From NCBI GenBank assembly GCA_003427395.1, contig BFEA01000137.1, forward strand, positions 1,846,493-1,876,284: 29,792 nt of DNA. Direction: 5' to 3'. The translations under genes were made by a program, and so were the position numbers. The DNA comes from Chara braunii (Eukaryota; Streptophyta; Charophyceae; Charales; Characeae). The notes under the pieces are model-generated. The model was given only the letters and a program-made list of their open reading frames with translations. It did no database searches and was not told where the DNA came from. This document shows, one piece after another, positions 10,617 to 18,916 of the stretch (positions are counted from its first letter, which is position 1; every line of letters starts with the position of its first letter).

Positions 10617-10647
<31 letters not shown>
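9990..10647 (+). other. LINE-A 3' UTR and poly(A) tail
   Basis: After the probable ORF2 stop (TAA, 9987-9989) the sequence loses coding character. It ends in GCCCCAATTATATT plus A25 (10623-10647), typical of a LINE 3' end integrated by target-primed reverse transcription. Confidence 0.75.
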
Positions 10648-10999
10648 GGTAATAGGGGGGAAGACTTAGTGCGTTTGCATCACAACAGAGTAACTGTTCC
10701 AAATGGGTTAAAAAAAAAACGCACACTGTCAGCAGTGTCAGGCAAGAAGAACAGCCGCTGAACTTAAAGGGCAAAGGGCAATGGAAGTACCGCAGCGGCG
10801 CAGCCGTGGTAACAGGGCGGGTGACGCCGGGTGTCATGATTATAGGGGTTGGCTGTCGTGTCAGACAGGAAAAGGAGGAAAAGAAAAAAGGCCCAACAGG
10901 TATTTGACAATGTGTGTATTTGGCCATTAGTTTACTAGTTTCTTTGATCAAAAAAAAAAAAAAAAAAGGACTGAAATTGCTTTTTGCCGGCCCCTTTTT
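10648..10999. other. Unassigned stretch after LINE-A
   Basis: No gene. Two A-runs (10710-10719 and 10950-10967) suggest old retroelement tails, but no body could be attached to them. Confidence 0.3.
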
Positions 11000-11215
11000 T
11001 GGGGGGGGTAACTTCAGTAGAGTCACAGAAACGAGGTATAATTGCACTATGGGGCAAGATACAGTTTGCAATTGCACTTCACGCACCCTACCTGGGCCTG
11101 GCCAGAAAGCTCGGTTGTATACACATTACATCGCCCCAACTGCAATTCGAAACTGTATCTTGGCCCATAGTGCAATTATAACTCATTCTTTGTTTTTTTG
11201 TTTTTTTTGGGGGGG
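11000..11215. mobile_element. Fold-back/MITE-like element with 44-bp arms
   Basis: The arms at 11033-11076 and 11141-11184 are nearly exact reverse complements (GAGGTATAATTGCACTATGG, then AAGATACAGTTT, and complement), separated by about 64 bp. Outside the arms are T/G-rich ends (CCCCTTTTTTGGGG and TTTTTTTTGGGGGG). It has no coding capacity. A second, degraded copy in the opposite orientation lies at about 17075-17175. Confidence 0.7.
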
Positions 11216-11252
11216 GAACAATGCTCCAATCTATTAGTGGGGAGCCGCATGT

Positions 11253-11271
11253 GCTGGGAACCGGGCCCAGC
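11253..11271. repeat. Recurrent hairpin motif, variant GCTGGG/CCCAGC
   Basis: A six-base stem GCTGGG/CCCAGC with loop AACCGGG, followed by GTCCC. It belongs with copies at 12845-12863, 12918-12936 and 20309-20327, whose stem is GCTGGA/TCCAGC. The A:T to G:C change on both sides preserves pairing. Upstream context (CTATTAGTGGGGAGC) is shared with the 12845 copy. Confidence 0.7.
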
Positions 11272-11599
11272 GTCCCATTTGAAACCGTAGTTTCCCCTTT
11301 TTTTTGTTTTGCCTTCATGAACTCAAAACGTGCCGCCGCAGCACTAGTTACTGATAATAATCATAATCATAATCATAATCATTAAAGGAAACAGTGGTCC
11401 TCGCGTGGGGCCCAACAGAAACCGGGCTCCTCCGCACGGGACCCGTAACGGGCAGCCGCCAAGGGGGAACCGGTGGCGGGACGGGCGGGGCCACACGACG
11501 CGCGCCGACGCAAAGCGGAGCAGGGGGAAAAAGGGCAGGGCCTGGCAGCCCTTTCCATGTTGTAGACGAAGATTCAGTCGATAGAAGTCGAGTGGGGCG

Positions 11600-11730
11600 A
11601 GCCGCGGGTTTGGAGACTGCAGAAGATTCATTCGATTTAGCGCCTTCCCGCCCACTTCCTGCTGNAGCCGCGGGTTTGGAGACTGCAGAAGATTCATTCG
11701 ATTTAGCGCCTTCCCGCCCACTTCCTGCTG
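11600..11730. other. Probable assembly duplication around single N
   Basis: 65 bases (11600-11664) are repeated exactly at 11666-11730 with one N at 11665 between them. This is the expected appearance of two overlapping contig ends joined by a scaffolder without merging. The true locus probably has one copy. Confidence 0.85.
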
Positions 11731-11934
11731 TGTCGCGCCCCTTTCCATGTTCTAGCGGAAGATTCATTCGAAGATTCATTCGATTTTGCTCATCCTGTGG
11801 GGCCAACCGTGCAGTTCAAACTCCTCCGCAGCGTGGCTGTCGCAGGGCACTAGCTGCAGTCTAGTCATCCACGTCGGAGGGTCAGGCCTTTTCCCCAAAA
11901 AAAACAAAAAGAAACAAGAAGAAAAAAGAAAAGC

Positions 11935-12050
11935 TCGTGGCGCTGTATCTTTCCATGATTTAGCGGAAGATTCACTCTCAGTTTCCACGATCGAAATGTG
12001 CAAAAAGAGAGTGACTCTTGGCTAGAACACGGAAAGATACAGGGCCATGA
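11935..12050. mobile_element. Fold-back element, GATTCACTCTC family
   Basis: Arms of about 44 bp (11935-11979 and about 12007-12050) are imperfect reverse complements: TATCTTTCC, then TAGC, then ACTCTC, and back. Related half-motifs (CTTTCCATGTT, then GAAGATTCA) occur at 11547-11570, 11620-11640 and 11741-11780, and a diverged relative is at 24771-24892. It is non-coding. Homology to the 24771 element continues past the arms to GGGGCCC near 12078. Confidence 0.6.
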
Positions 12051-12169
12051 TTTCATTTTTTTAGTGCAACGGGGAGACAGGGGCCCAACGAGATACACGG
12101 GCCAGGCCGTTTTAAGTCCGGGATGTTGTAGAGGCTAATTACAAGGCACACAGGGATCACCGGGGCCGA

Positions 12170-12323
12170 GGTCCCACTAGCAAAAAGGATAGGATAGAGC
12201 TCCTGCATCTGGATGTGTTTTAAGCACAGATGCAGAAAAGCAGTTCAATCTCGATTTCCTGCACATCTCCATAAACTCATCCAGATTCAGGCATTGGATC
12301 CGATCCTCTTTGCTAGTGGGACC
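12170..12323. mobile_element. 154-bp fold-back element
   Basis: The whole segment is one imperfect palindrome. The left half starts GGTCCCACTAGCAAA and contains CATCTGGATG; the right half ends TTTGCTAGTGGGACC and contains CATCCAGATTCAGGC. Arms are about 75 bp. A sister of almost the same length lies at 18917-19066. Confidence 0.75.
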
Positions 12324-12359
12324 ACGCCCTGGGAGCTACGAGCCTTCACAGTCCTAAGT

Positions 12360-12640
12360 GTTTTAAATAGTGATCTGTTATCTGGTCCTGGAAGATCCCA
12401 CGGACCCCCAAGCCTTAGGTCACGTGCCTGAATCTAGATATGTTTTATAGGGAGATGTACAAAAGCTGATCAGTTGCAATTTCCTGCACCTCTGCACAAG
12501 TATAAAAGAGGATTCTATCAAGCACCTGAATCTGGATGTGTTTTTATGCCGAGATGCAGAAAAGCAGATCACCTCCCCCCGACTTCCTGCATCTCTGCAC
12601 GAATACATCCAGAGTCAGGCCCAGGGCTAAATCCAACCCT
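12360..12640. repeat. Partial copies of the CTGAATCTGGATG fold-back family
   Basis: A motif CTGTTATCTGGTCCTGGAAG (12375-12394) is followed by two copies of the CTGAATCTGGATGTGTTTT...TTTCCTGCACCTCTGCAC module (12429-12498 and 12528-12602). The second copy closes with ACATCCAGAGTCAGG, so it is itself fold-back. The CTGTTATCTGGTCC motif recurs at 18879 and, diverged, at 19127, next to other members of the family. Confidence 0.6.
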
Positions 12641-12652
12641 TTTTTTTCTTCT

Positions 12653-12701
12653 AAAGCTATATTCTTCTCTCAATTTCACCTCACACTACATACCTACCAC
12701 T
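12653..12701. repeat. Dispersed repeat with inverted inner segment
   Basis: AAAGCTATATTCTTCTCT is followed by CAATTTCACCTCACACTACA and TACCTACCACT. The first part recurs in the same direction at 19353-19370, but the second part recurs there as its reverse complement (19371-19401). Confidence 0.6.
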
Positions 12702-12705
12702 ACTC

Positions 12706-12735
12706 GTTTGTTTGTTTGTTTGTTTGTTTGTTTGT
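12706..12735. repeat. (TTTG)n microsatellite
   Basis: About seven exact TTTG units, directly after the dispersed repeat. Confidence 0.95.
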
Positions 12736-12819
12736 TGTTTGAAGGCCCTTGTGCAAGACCTCTATCCTGGTGGTGGTAAGAGAACCACCGGGATTGAGGC
12801 TTTGCCTAGCGGGCCGCTC

Positions 12820-12941
12820 CATCTATTGGTGGGGAGCAACACCTGCTGGAAACCAGGTCCAGCGTCCCATGAATACACCTTTGCCACACAGCACATCAAT
12901 GAGAGTGACGCCCTAGTGCTGGAAACCGGGTCCAGCGTCCC
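12820..12941. repeat. Two copies of the GCTGGA hairpin motif
   Basis: Stems GCTGGA/TCCAGC at 12845-12863 and 12918-12936 have loops AACCAGG and AACCGGG, both followed by GTCCCAT. The first shares its upstream context with the 11253 copy (CTATTGGTGGGGAGCAACA). The second shares GTGACGCC...GTGCTGG with the 20309 copy, giving two subtypes of one repeat. The region translates openly, but I see no protein evidence. Confidence 0.7.
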
Positions 12942-13199
12942 ATATCCACTCTTTTCTCAGCATTGATTTTGTTGATCCAGAGTTTTTGGTTTCACCCGAT
13001 CCCTTACCCACCCATCCTTTCCCTGCTATCCCCTTGTTTTCTGTCTTTTCCTTTCAGTCTCTATGGTATTCTCATGCACTCTAGGCCCTTCGTCACCCAC
13101 AGTCACGTCCTCTACCCTCGTGATTTACTGAAATTCAGTTGCTGTTGATCTGTGCTCAGATCATCTCATTTGACTGGATGGGATTTGACTCACCGGGGG
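12942..13199. other. Unassigned pyrimidine-rich stretch
   Basis: C/T-rich sequence with no recognised repeat or gene. A small inverted repeat, TGATCTG..CAGATCA, lies near 13146-13163. Confidence 0.3.
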
Positions 13200-15436
13200 A
13201 GAGGGGCTTAGCAAGGGCCGAGACTGGGAGGGGGTCTAAGATCATGGACAGGGGGTCGTGGACAGGGGGCGGGGGTGGGTGATGGGGGGGGGACCAGAAT
13301 AAAGTTTTGTTCTTGGTAGTGGATCTCAAAGTGAGATCTAGGTAGTCTTTCCCATGTGGGTTCCTCCACCACCCACCTATTCCAGACTAAGTTGTCGTGG
13401 TCATCCAATGTGGCCAGCTTCCTGTTTTGGTCCAGCCATATGGATTCGAAAATATCTTTGCACTGTTTTCTTTCAGTCTGGTCCTTTATGTTTGTAAGGT
13501 CCTTTTTGAGCTGTTTCCAAGCTGCTTAGGTATGGTTGGTAATCGTTGCAATCGCCACCTCCCACGCTTGTAGGTATCCAAAGAAACATTTGTCCCTTTC
13601 ATGGGAGCACCGCATCCTCCAGGCCAGCATTAGCAGCGCTAGTCTCATATATGAGAAGAGGTTTGCTGCAAAGGCATCCCATCTTTTGGAGTGAGGTGCA
13701 TTGTCCCCCAGTAATATAAGTGGAAGACTCCAGGGGAAATGCTGGGCCGTGAGGTGGTGCCACAGCGAGTCCCACCAGCTCCATAGTTGCACCACCATTG
13801 GGCAGGCCAGCAGACAGTGCTCTAGTGTTGCTCTCGCCGGTGGTGAGGACTTCCCACAGTAGGAGCAGATCGGGGAAAGAATGCCGCGCTGCTCCAGGTT
13901 TGTGCGGGAGACAATCCAGTCCGGGGTGGGGAGGCATCTGTGGAGGATCTGCCACTGGAGAGCTCAGCAGGCTGTTGGCATGATATTCGAATATCGGGAC
14001 CACGATAGGTCCTTCAGGTCCTGTTGAGTGAGCGGGGAGTCCCTTTCCCATCTGTTCTTAACCACTTCTGTTATCGGGGAGTTGACTCGTGNAGCTCTGT
14101 ACCCATCCTTCACTGTGTACTCCCATATGGGGGTCTGTTTCCCCGCTCTCCATTCCCATTCTGCAGGGTCAAAGGGCAAGTTATTGATGGGGATGTTGGG
14201 CTCATATACCCATTTTCGCTGTTTTTTGTTTTCCAGCACCCTCACCCTCATGAGTTGGTAAATCGAAAATCTCACCATCTCTTTCCTCTTGCCTGGAGAG
14301 TTCAGACCATCTTTGGCCCGGTAGGTCCACTTCGTAAGCTTCCAACTTGACCAAGTCCAGGCCTGTGTGTGAGACTCTGTACACAGCTGTCGGTATGGGG
14401 AGGGACTGAAGCTGGACCACCCAGTCCCCAACCTTAAGTGTCGGGCCTGTTTTCAGGGTGAGCGTCCATCCTATGGGGATCGCCTCAATTATTTGGGCCC
14501 TTTTTTGCTCCAAATTTCTGACATTTTTCAGTTGTTCCTTCAGTTTGTCCAGGGTTTTCCAGTTGTCTTTTGTTTTTTTAATTCCCAGAGGTCTCCTACA
14601 GTATAACAACCTTTTCTCACCCAGGCCAGCCATGTAGAGTTTCGATGCAGGGGAAGTGTGTTTCCCGCTTCATCCAATATCTGCGGGTTTCCAAACAGTG
14701 GTTGTCTCCACACTTCGTGCCACCTCAACGGCGTCGCTGTCTGCGTAGGGCCCTTAGTTCTCCACAAACGAAGCATGGAGGCCCACAGTGGATCCACTTT
14801 CAGGTCCATTTTGCTTGGTTTGATGACGAGCCGTCTCTCCTAGTTTGCGTTGGTAAACCATCGCAGTGGGTGGAGAGGGGTGGGCGAGTCTGCGTCTGGG
14901 GCCAAATTACTGAGTTGGATGTGAGCCAGGGGGGACCAGGGAATATTATTTCCCAGCAGCAGTCTTGTTATAAATTTGAAGAGCAGCGCGTCTATTTCAT
15001 CTGCTGGGTCGATAATCCCTAGTCCACCCTTGTCTCTAGGTTGGGCCACATACTGCCAAGCCACTCTATGCAAGCATTTGTTGTCCGCAGTCTCATTCTT
15101 CCACAGGTAGGTAGCGGCTGCTCTTCGCAGATTGGCCAATTGTTTGGCTGTCAAACGCCAGAATGCTGTCTTGTACCAGATTGAGATTAAAAAAAAAAAA
15201 AAGAAAAAAAAAAGGATAGAATTATTTATAGCTAGGGCCCTTCCGATTAGCGAGGTATGAATACCTTTCCACTGGGAGATCTGTTTGAGGGCCAGTTCAA
15301 CTAGTGAGTCCCCATGGTCATGTGGTGGACCCAGCGCCGTAAGTCTCACTCCGAGCACTCTGATCGCCTCGTAATTGTAGGCATAAGTAGCAGCCAGAAC
15401 CGTGTTCACGAGAAAACATGGGGGGGATGCTTCCAA
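13200..15436 (-). mobile_element. LINE-B, 5'-truncated relative of LINE-A
   Basis: Minus-strand remnant carrying only the RT C-terminal half. It aligns by eye with LINE-A in the same order: HTSLIGRALAINN (LINE-A: HTSLISRTPVINN), IWYKTAFW, HRVAWQYVAQPRDKGGLGII, DPLWASMLRLWR, WVRKGCYTVGDLW, DPAEWEW, and CSYCGK...LEHCLLACP. The two are the same clade but clearly different families. The 5' part is missing or lies beyond 15436, and the 3' boundary near 13200 is uncertain. A T/A run at 15188-15214 has expanded inside the coding region, giving a Phe run on the minus strand. Confidence 0.8.
13526..15436 (-). pseudogene. LINE-B ORF2 C-terminal half, frameshifted
   Basis: Reading frames in order on the minus strand: 15436-14840 (thumb and GGLGIIDP), 14809-14540, 14633-14202, 14431-13964, then the frame holding CSYCGKSSPP...LEHCLLAC continuing through 13798-13526 (VVQLWSWWDSLW). 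Frameshifts, rather than stops, are the main damage. Trp codons are intact at 15158, 14783, 14559, 14123 and 13781 (plus-strand coordinates of CCA), the positions where LINE-A has stop codons. A single N at 14092 falls in this region with no duplication around it. The C-terminal motif CX2C...EHCLLAC is the zf-RVT type. Confidence 0.75.
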
Positions 15437-15851
15437 CCTGCAGGTGCGCTATGCTGGCTAAGGGACAGCTGGTAACATCAGGGACCATGCCGACAGGACC
15501 AATCCCTCCGCCTCCCCTCCCGTCCCCTTCCCCCAGTGCCGTATCCCGTTCACCGTTCAAGCACCAGTCGCGAAAAATGTGACCGGTGGGAGTTCATGGA
15601 GTTCACGCAGAGCGGAAACTCTGTTTTTTTTTGGGGGGGCTGGTAGGGGGTTCTTTTTTTTGCACAGGTGTGTGGTTTGTGTCAAAGGGCACCTTACCAT
15701 ATTTAAAAAAAAAAATTCTGATAGAATTTTTTATTTTTATTTTTTTGAAAAATAAAAATACAAAAATGATTTTGCCTGTGTTGGGCGTAGCATTCGTTGG
15801 CCGTGTGGGTGTTTTGGGCCACATGGGCATTGTGAGGGTGTTTTGGGCCCT
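15437..15851. other. Low-complexity sequence before the gap
   Basis: T-, G- and A-runs, a palindromic AT stretch (ATTTTTATTTTT...AAAAATAAAAAT, about 15731-15757), then two copies of GGGTGTTTTGGGCC (near 15807 and 15837), about 31 bases apart, ending at the N gap. This suggests that the gap begins in a tandem repeat. No gene. Confidence 0.5.
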
Positions 15852-16796
15852 NNNNNNNNNNNNNNNNNNNNNNNNNNNNNNNNNNNNNNNNNNNNNNNNN
15901 NNNNNNNNNNNNNNNNNNNNNNNNNNNNNNNNNNNNNNNNNNNNNNNNNNNNNNNNNNNNNNNNNNNNNNNNNNNNNNNNNNNNNNNNNNNNNNNNNNNN
16001 NNNNNNNNNNNNNNNNNNNNNNNNNNNNNNNNNNNNNNNNNNNNNNNNNNNNNNNNNNNNNNNNNNNNNNNNNNNNNNNNNNNNNNNNNNNNNNNNNNNN
16101 NNNNNNNNNNNNNNNNNNNNNNNNNNNNNNNNNNNNNNNNNNNNNNNNNNNNNNNNNNNNNNNNNNNNNNNNNNNNNNNNNNNNNNNNNNNNNNNNNNNN
16201 NNNNNNNNNNNNNNNNNNNNNNNNNNNNNNNNNNNNNNNNNNNNNNNNNNNNNNNNNNNNNNNNNNNNNNNNNNNNNNNNNNNNNNNNNNNNNNNNNNNN
16301 NNNNNNNNNNNNNNNNNNNNNNNNNNNNNNNNNNNNNNNNNNNNNNNNNNNNNNNNNNNNNNNNNNNNNNNNNNNNNNNNNNNNNNNNNNNNNNNNNNNN
16401 NNNNNNNNNNNNNNNNNNNNNNNNNNNNNNNNNNNNNNNNNNNNNNNNNNNNNNNNNNNNNNNNNNNNNNNNNNNNNNNNNNNNNNNNNNNNNNNNNNNN
16501 NNNNNNNNNNNNNNNNNNNNNNNNNNNNNNNNNNNNNNNNNNNNNNNNNNNNNNNNNNNNNNNNNNNNNNNNNNNNNNNNNNNNNNNNNNNNNNNNNNNN
16601 NNNNNNNNNNNNNNNNNNNNNNNNNNNNNNNNNNNNNNNNNNNNNNNNNNNNNNNNNNNNNNNNNNNNNNNNNNNNNNNNNNNNNNNNNNNNNNNNNNNN
16701 NNNNNNNNNNNNNNNNNNNNNNNNNNNNNNNNNNNNNNNNNNNNNNNNNNNNNNNNNNNNNNNNNNNNNNNNNNNNNNNNNNNNNNNNNNNNNNNN
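15852..16796. other. Assembly gap (945 N)
   Basis: Unsequenced. Open reading frames that span it are meaningless. Confidence 1.
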
Positions 16797-17039
16797 GAAT
16801 GTATCTGGCCAGGAAGTGAGGAACATGAAACAGGTCGTTTTCCTTTTTTGTTTCTTGTTGTGAGGTCCTTGTAGCTCCCTGCCAGCCAGGCAGGGCGTAT
16901 TCCACGCGAGGCAGCTAACTGCCTCCCTTCATTCCGTTCCAGACAAGTACTGTAGCATCCTGTATCGGACCGCAATCACAGCATAAGGGATGTTCTTTTT
17001 GTTTTTGTTTTTGTTTTTTATCTGCTGTTCGTGGATAGA

Positions 17040-17175
17040 GGAGGGCCTGACTGAACTGCTCACAAAGGCCAGCCGGAGTTTCAACTGCAATTGAAACTGG
17101 GGCCCTAACTAAACTTCTAAAACGCAGTTTCAAATGCAATTACAAACTGTGTTGGTGACTGCGCCGAAGTTAGCC
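17040..17175 (-). mobile_element. Degraded second copy of the 11000-11215 MITE family
   Basis: Read on the minus strand, GGGGCTAACTTCGGCGCAG and a following GTCACC...TTTGTAATTGCA match the left part of the 11000-11215 element (GGGGGTAACTTCAG, AGTCAC, TATAATTGCA). It has its own inverted pairing of GCAATTGAAACTG with CAGTTTCAAATGCAATT (17088-17145). Confidence 0.45.
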
Positions 17176-17201
17176 CCTTTTTTTTTTCTTTTTTTTTTTT
17201 T

Positions 17202-17294
17202 CATGTGGTGGACCACGGATCAGATATTAAACTGATCAGAACAGACACTACACTTGATCTTAGCCAAAAGGCCGAGAAACTCGGAGAAAGGTAT
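17202..17294 (-). ncRNA. U2 snRNA 5' fragment with A-rich tail (retropseudogene or SINE head)
   Basis: On the minus strand the sequence reads ATACCTTTCTC, then CTCGGCCTTTTGGCTAAGAT, CAAGTGTAGTGTCTGTTC and GATCAGTTTAATATCTGAT: the U2 5' end, stem I, the branch-point-pairing region and the start of stem II. The ATACCTTTCTC start is the plant style. Departures: about ten extra bases in stem I (CGAGTTTCTC), GUAGUA changed to GUAGUG in the branch-site pairing box, and a shortened stem IIa (GTGG TCCA CCAC). It stops before any Sm site and runs directly into an A-rich tract (17175-17201), so it is not a functional U2 gene. It is best explained as a reverse-transcribed truncated U2. Confidence 0.8.
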
Positions 17295-17320
17295 TTAATT
17301 TTTCACACACACCCCCTTCT

Positions 17321-17636
17321 GTTTTTTTTTTTCTTTTTCTTTTTTCTGAAGGCAAGGGGGTATAGAAGGCCCCCGCACCACCCCCCTCCCGGCCCGATCC
17401 CGACCGTCCCGGCCTCCACCGGTCACGTTCACGGGACCGGCACTGCCTCCCCCAATGAACATCAGCAGTCTCTGATCAATGCCACCTCGGGGGGGGGGGG
17501 CAACAGCGTATCTCTAGCTGGAGGGCACCAAGCATGCCCAGGAAGGTACACGAGGGCAGTGGGGATTGAAACCCACGACCTCCTGAATGCCACTTGCGAG
17601 CCTTACCAAGTTGGTACCAACTGAGTTAGGCGGCTG
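17321..17636 (-). mobile_element. tRNA-derived SINE copy, minus strand
   Basis: The minus strand carries an A box TAACTCAGTTGGTA (17615-17628) and a B box GGTTTCAATCCC (17562-17573) in a tRNA-like head. A body follows (GTACCTTCCTGGGCATGC, CTAGAGATACGCTGTTG, GATCAGAGACTGCTGATG), then a tail of A with scattered G (17321-17347). The body is shared, at roughly 80% by eye, with the plus-strand copy at 17861-18172. SINEs of this kind are transcribed by RNA polymerase III and mobilised by LINE enzymes. Confidence 0.75.
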
Positions 17637-17917
17637 GATAATCCAACCCTTTTTGCTGTTGGTACCTCCCTCCTGTAGCGCCTCAAATTCATATTTAAGA
17701 TCCAGCAACCTGGCTCAGTTTGTAAAGCACACAAGTGGCATTCAGGAGATCTTGGGTCTGTCTCTTATACACATCTAGATGTGTATAAGAGACAGGGATA
17801 ATCCAACCCTTTTTGCTGTTGGTACCTCCCTCCTGTAGCGCCTCAAATTCATATTTAAGATCCAGCAACCTGGCTCAGTTTGTAAAGCACACAAGTGGCA
17901 TTCAGGAGATCTTGGGT
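17636..17917. other. Mate-pair junction adapter with exact 122-bp artificial duplication
   Basis: 17758-17795 is the Nextera mosaic-end pair (CTGTCTCTTATACACATCT followed by its reverse complement). The 122 bases before it (17636-17757) are repeated exactly after it (17796-17917). Both features are technical. The real locus should read straight from 17757 to 17918. Confidence 0.97.
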
Positions 17918-18172
17918 TCAATCCCTGTTGGGCCGGCGTTGGCCTCATGTACCTTCCTGGGCAAGCTTGGTGCCCTTTACCTAGAGATATGCTGTTGGCC
18001 CCCCGGAGTTGCATTGAGCAGAGACTGCTGATTTTCATAGGGGGGAGGGGACCGGAGGGGAGGCACAGTGACTGGCCCATCGAAGAAGCTTGGTCCTATT
18101 GCCACCGGCTGACCCCTGGCCGGCATCGCCCACCTGCTGTCGCAGGTATCCCCCATCTTCCCTTGTTGGAGG
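17861..18172 (+). mobile_element. tRNA-derived SINE copy, plus strand
   Basis: A tRNA-like head with A box TGGCTCAGTTTG (17871-17882) and B box GGTTCAATCCC (17915-17925), 32 bases apart. The body is shared with the minus copy (GTACCTTCCTGGGCAAGC, CTAGAGATATGCTGTTG, GAGCAGAGACTGCTGATT). It runs into the repeat at 18173 without an A tail, so its 3' end may be truncated or fused to that repeat. The partial copy before 17757 is the artificial duplicate. Confidence 0.75.
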
Positions 18173-18500
18173 CTTGAGCACGGATGTGACTGTCACGGGG
18201 TTCCCCGTAATACTATCATGACAATAAAAAAGGCCTGAAAGGCCCTCCTGTCCAGATTAGACAGTTAATTCAATTGGTTGGGCTTAAAGAAGGGATAATT
18301 TGCAAAATACCCTCATAAGTTGACATATATGCCAAAATGCACTTGAGCACGGATGTTGACTGTTACGGGGTTCTCCGTAATACTATCATCATAGTATCAT
18401 GACAATAAAAACGGCCTGAAAGGCCGTCCTGTCCAGATTGTACAGGTAATTGAATTTGCAAAATACCCTCATAAGTTGACATATATGCCAGAATGCCCCT
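18173..18500 (+). repeat. Tandem duplication of a TACGGGG-hairpin unit
   Basis: Unit 1 (18173-18341) and unit 2 (18342-18500) each run CTTGAGCACGGATGT, then ACGGGGTT.CCCGTAATACT, GACAATAAAAA, GGCCTGAAAGGCC, CCTGTCCAGATT, then TTGCAAAATACCCTCATAAG and GACATATATGCCA. Unit 2 lacks about 30 bases present in unit 1. Each unit holds a palindrome around ACGGGGTTCCCCGT, an AATAAA, and GGCC/GGCC. The first half also forms the arms of the 19557-19773 fold-back. Confidence 0.7.
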
Positions 18501-18827
18501 GAAAGAAGATGTGGGTAGAGCGGAATGCCCTTTTTGGCCGAAATCTTTGTGTTGTGCCCCTGTCAGGCGAGTGTGCAAATTTTTAATCTGGACCTTCTCG
18601 TTTGGGCCTTGGGCTTTTGCAATAGCGCCTAGGAGAAGTTGGCAAGCACTGGGGCATTTTGCAACGCTGGACAATACCCAGTAGGGGTATATTGCAAAAA
18701 TTGGGGTCCAACCAATGCCAGGGGTATTTCACAAAACAGTTTTTTGGTCAGAGGGGAAATCGGCTCGACCACATCTTTTAGGGGCATTTTGGCATATATC
18801 TCAACTTATGGGGGTATTTTGCAAATT
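18453..18827. mobile_element. 375-bp element with about 60-bp terminal inverted repeats
   Basis: Ends AATTTGCAAAATACCC (18453) and GGGTATTTTGCAAATT (to 18827). The arms continue inward through ATAAGTTGA.ATATATGCCA and ATGCCCCT to GATGTGG. Internal copies of the end motif occur near 18686 (GGGGTATATTGCAAAA) and 18720 (GGGGTATTTCACAAAA). It is non-coding and MITE-like. A lone left-arm fragment lies at 18296-18341. Confidence 0.75.
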
Positions 18828-18916
18828 AACCCCCCCCACACAAAAAAAAAACGAAAAAGACAGTCATATTTAAATCATCTGTTATCTGGTCCTGGAAGAT
18901 CCCATGCAACTTCCAA

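Larger units (their letters stand above)
1590..10647 (+). mobile_element. LINE-A, plant L1-type non-LTR retrotransposon, decayed
   Basis: A long plus-strand LINE. In order it has an ORF1 region (DUF4283-like motif and CCHC knuckle), a purine-rich hinge, an apurinic-type endonuclease, a reverse transcriptase, and a C-terminal CX2C...EHIFLQC zinc-binding motif of the zf-RVT type. A 3' UTR ends in an A25 tail at 10623-10647. The order matches L1-like elements of land plants. The copy is dead: the first half has several frameshifts and ORF2 has about ten nonsense codons. Two related TIR elements (2449-2980 and 5453-5751) are nested in it. The 5' boundary is uncertain; I place it near the first Lys/Glu-rich ORF1 codons, but it could begin earlier. 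I found no convincing target-site duplication around the tail. Confidence 0.85.

Noticed and set aside
15586-16975. Several ORFs of 340-425 codons
   Set aside because: They consist almost entirely of unknown residues from the N gap.
17636-17917. Apparent tandem repeat of about 160 bp
   Set aside because: The copies are exact and separated by a sequencing adapter, so this is an assembly artefact, not a genomic repeat.
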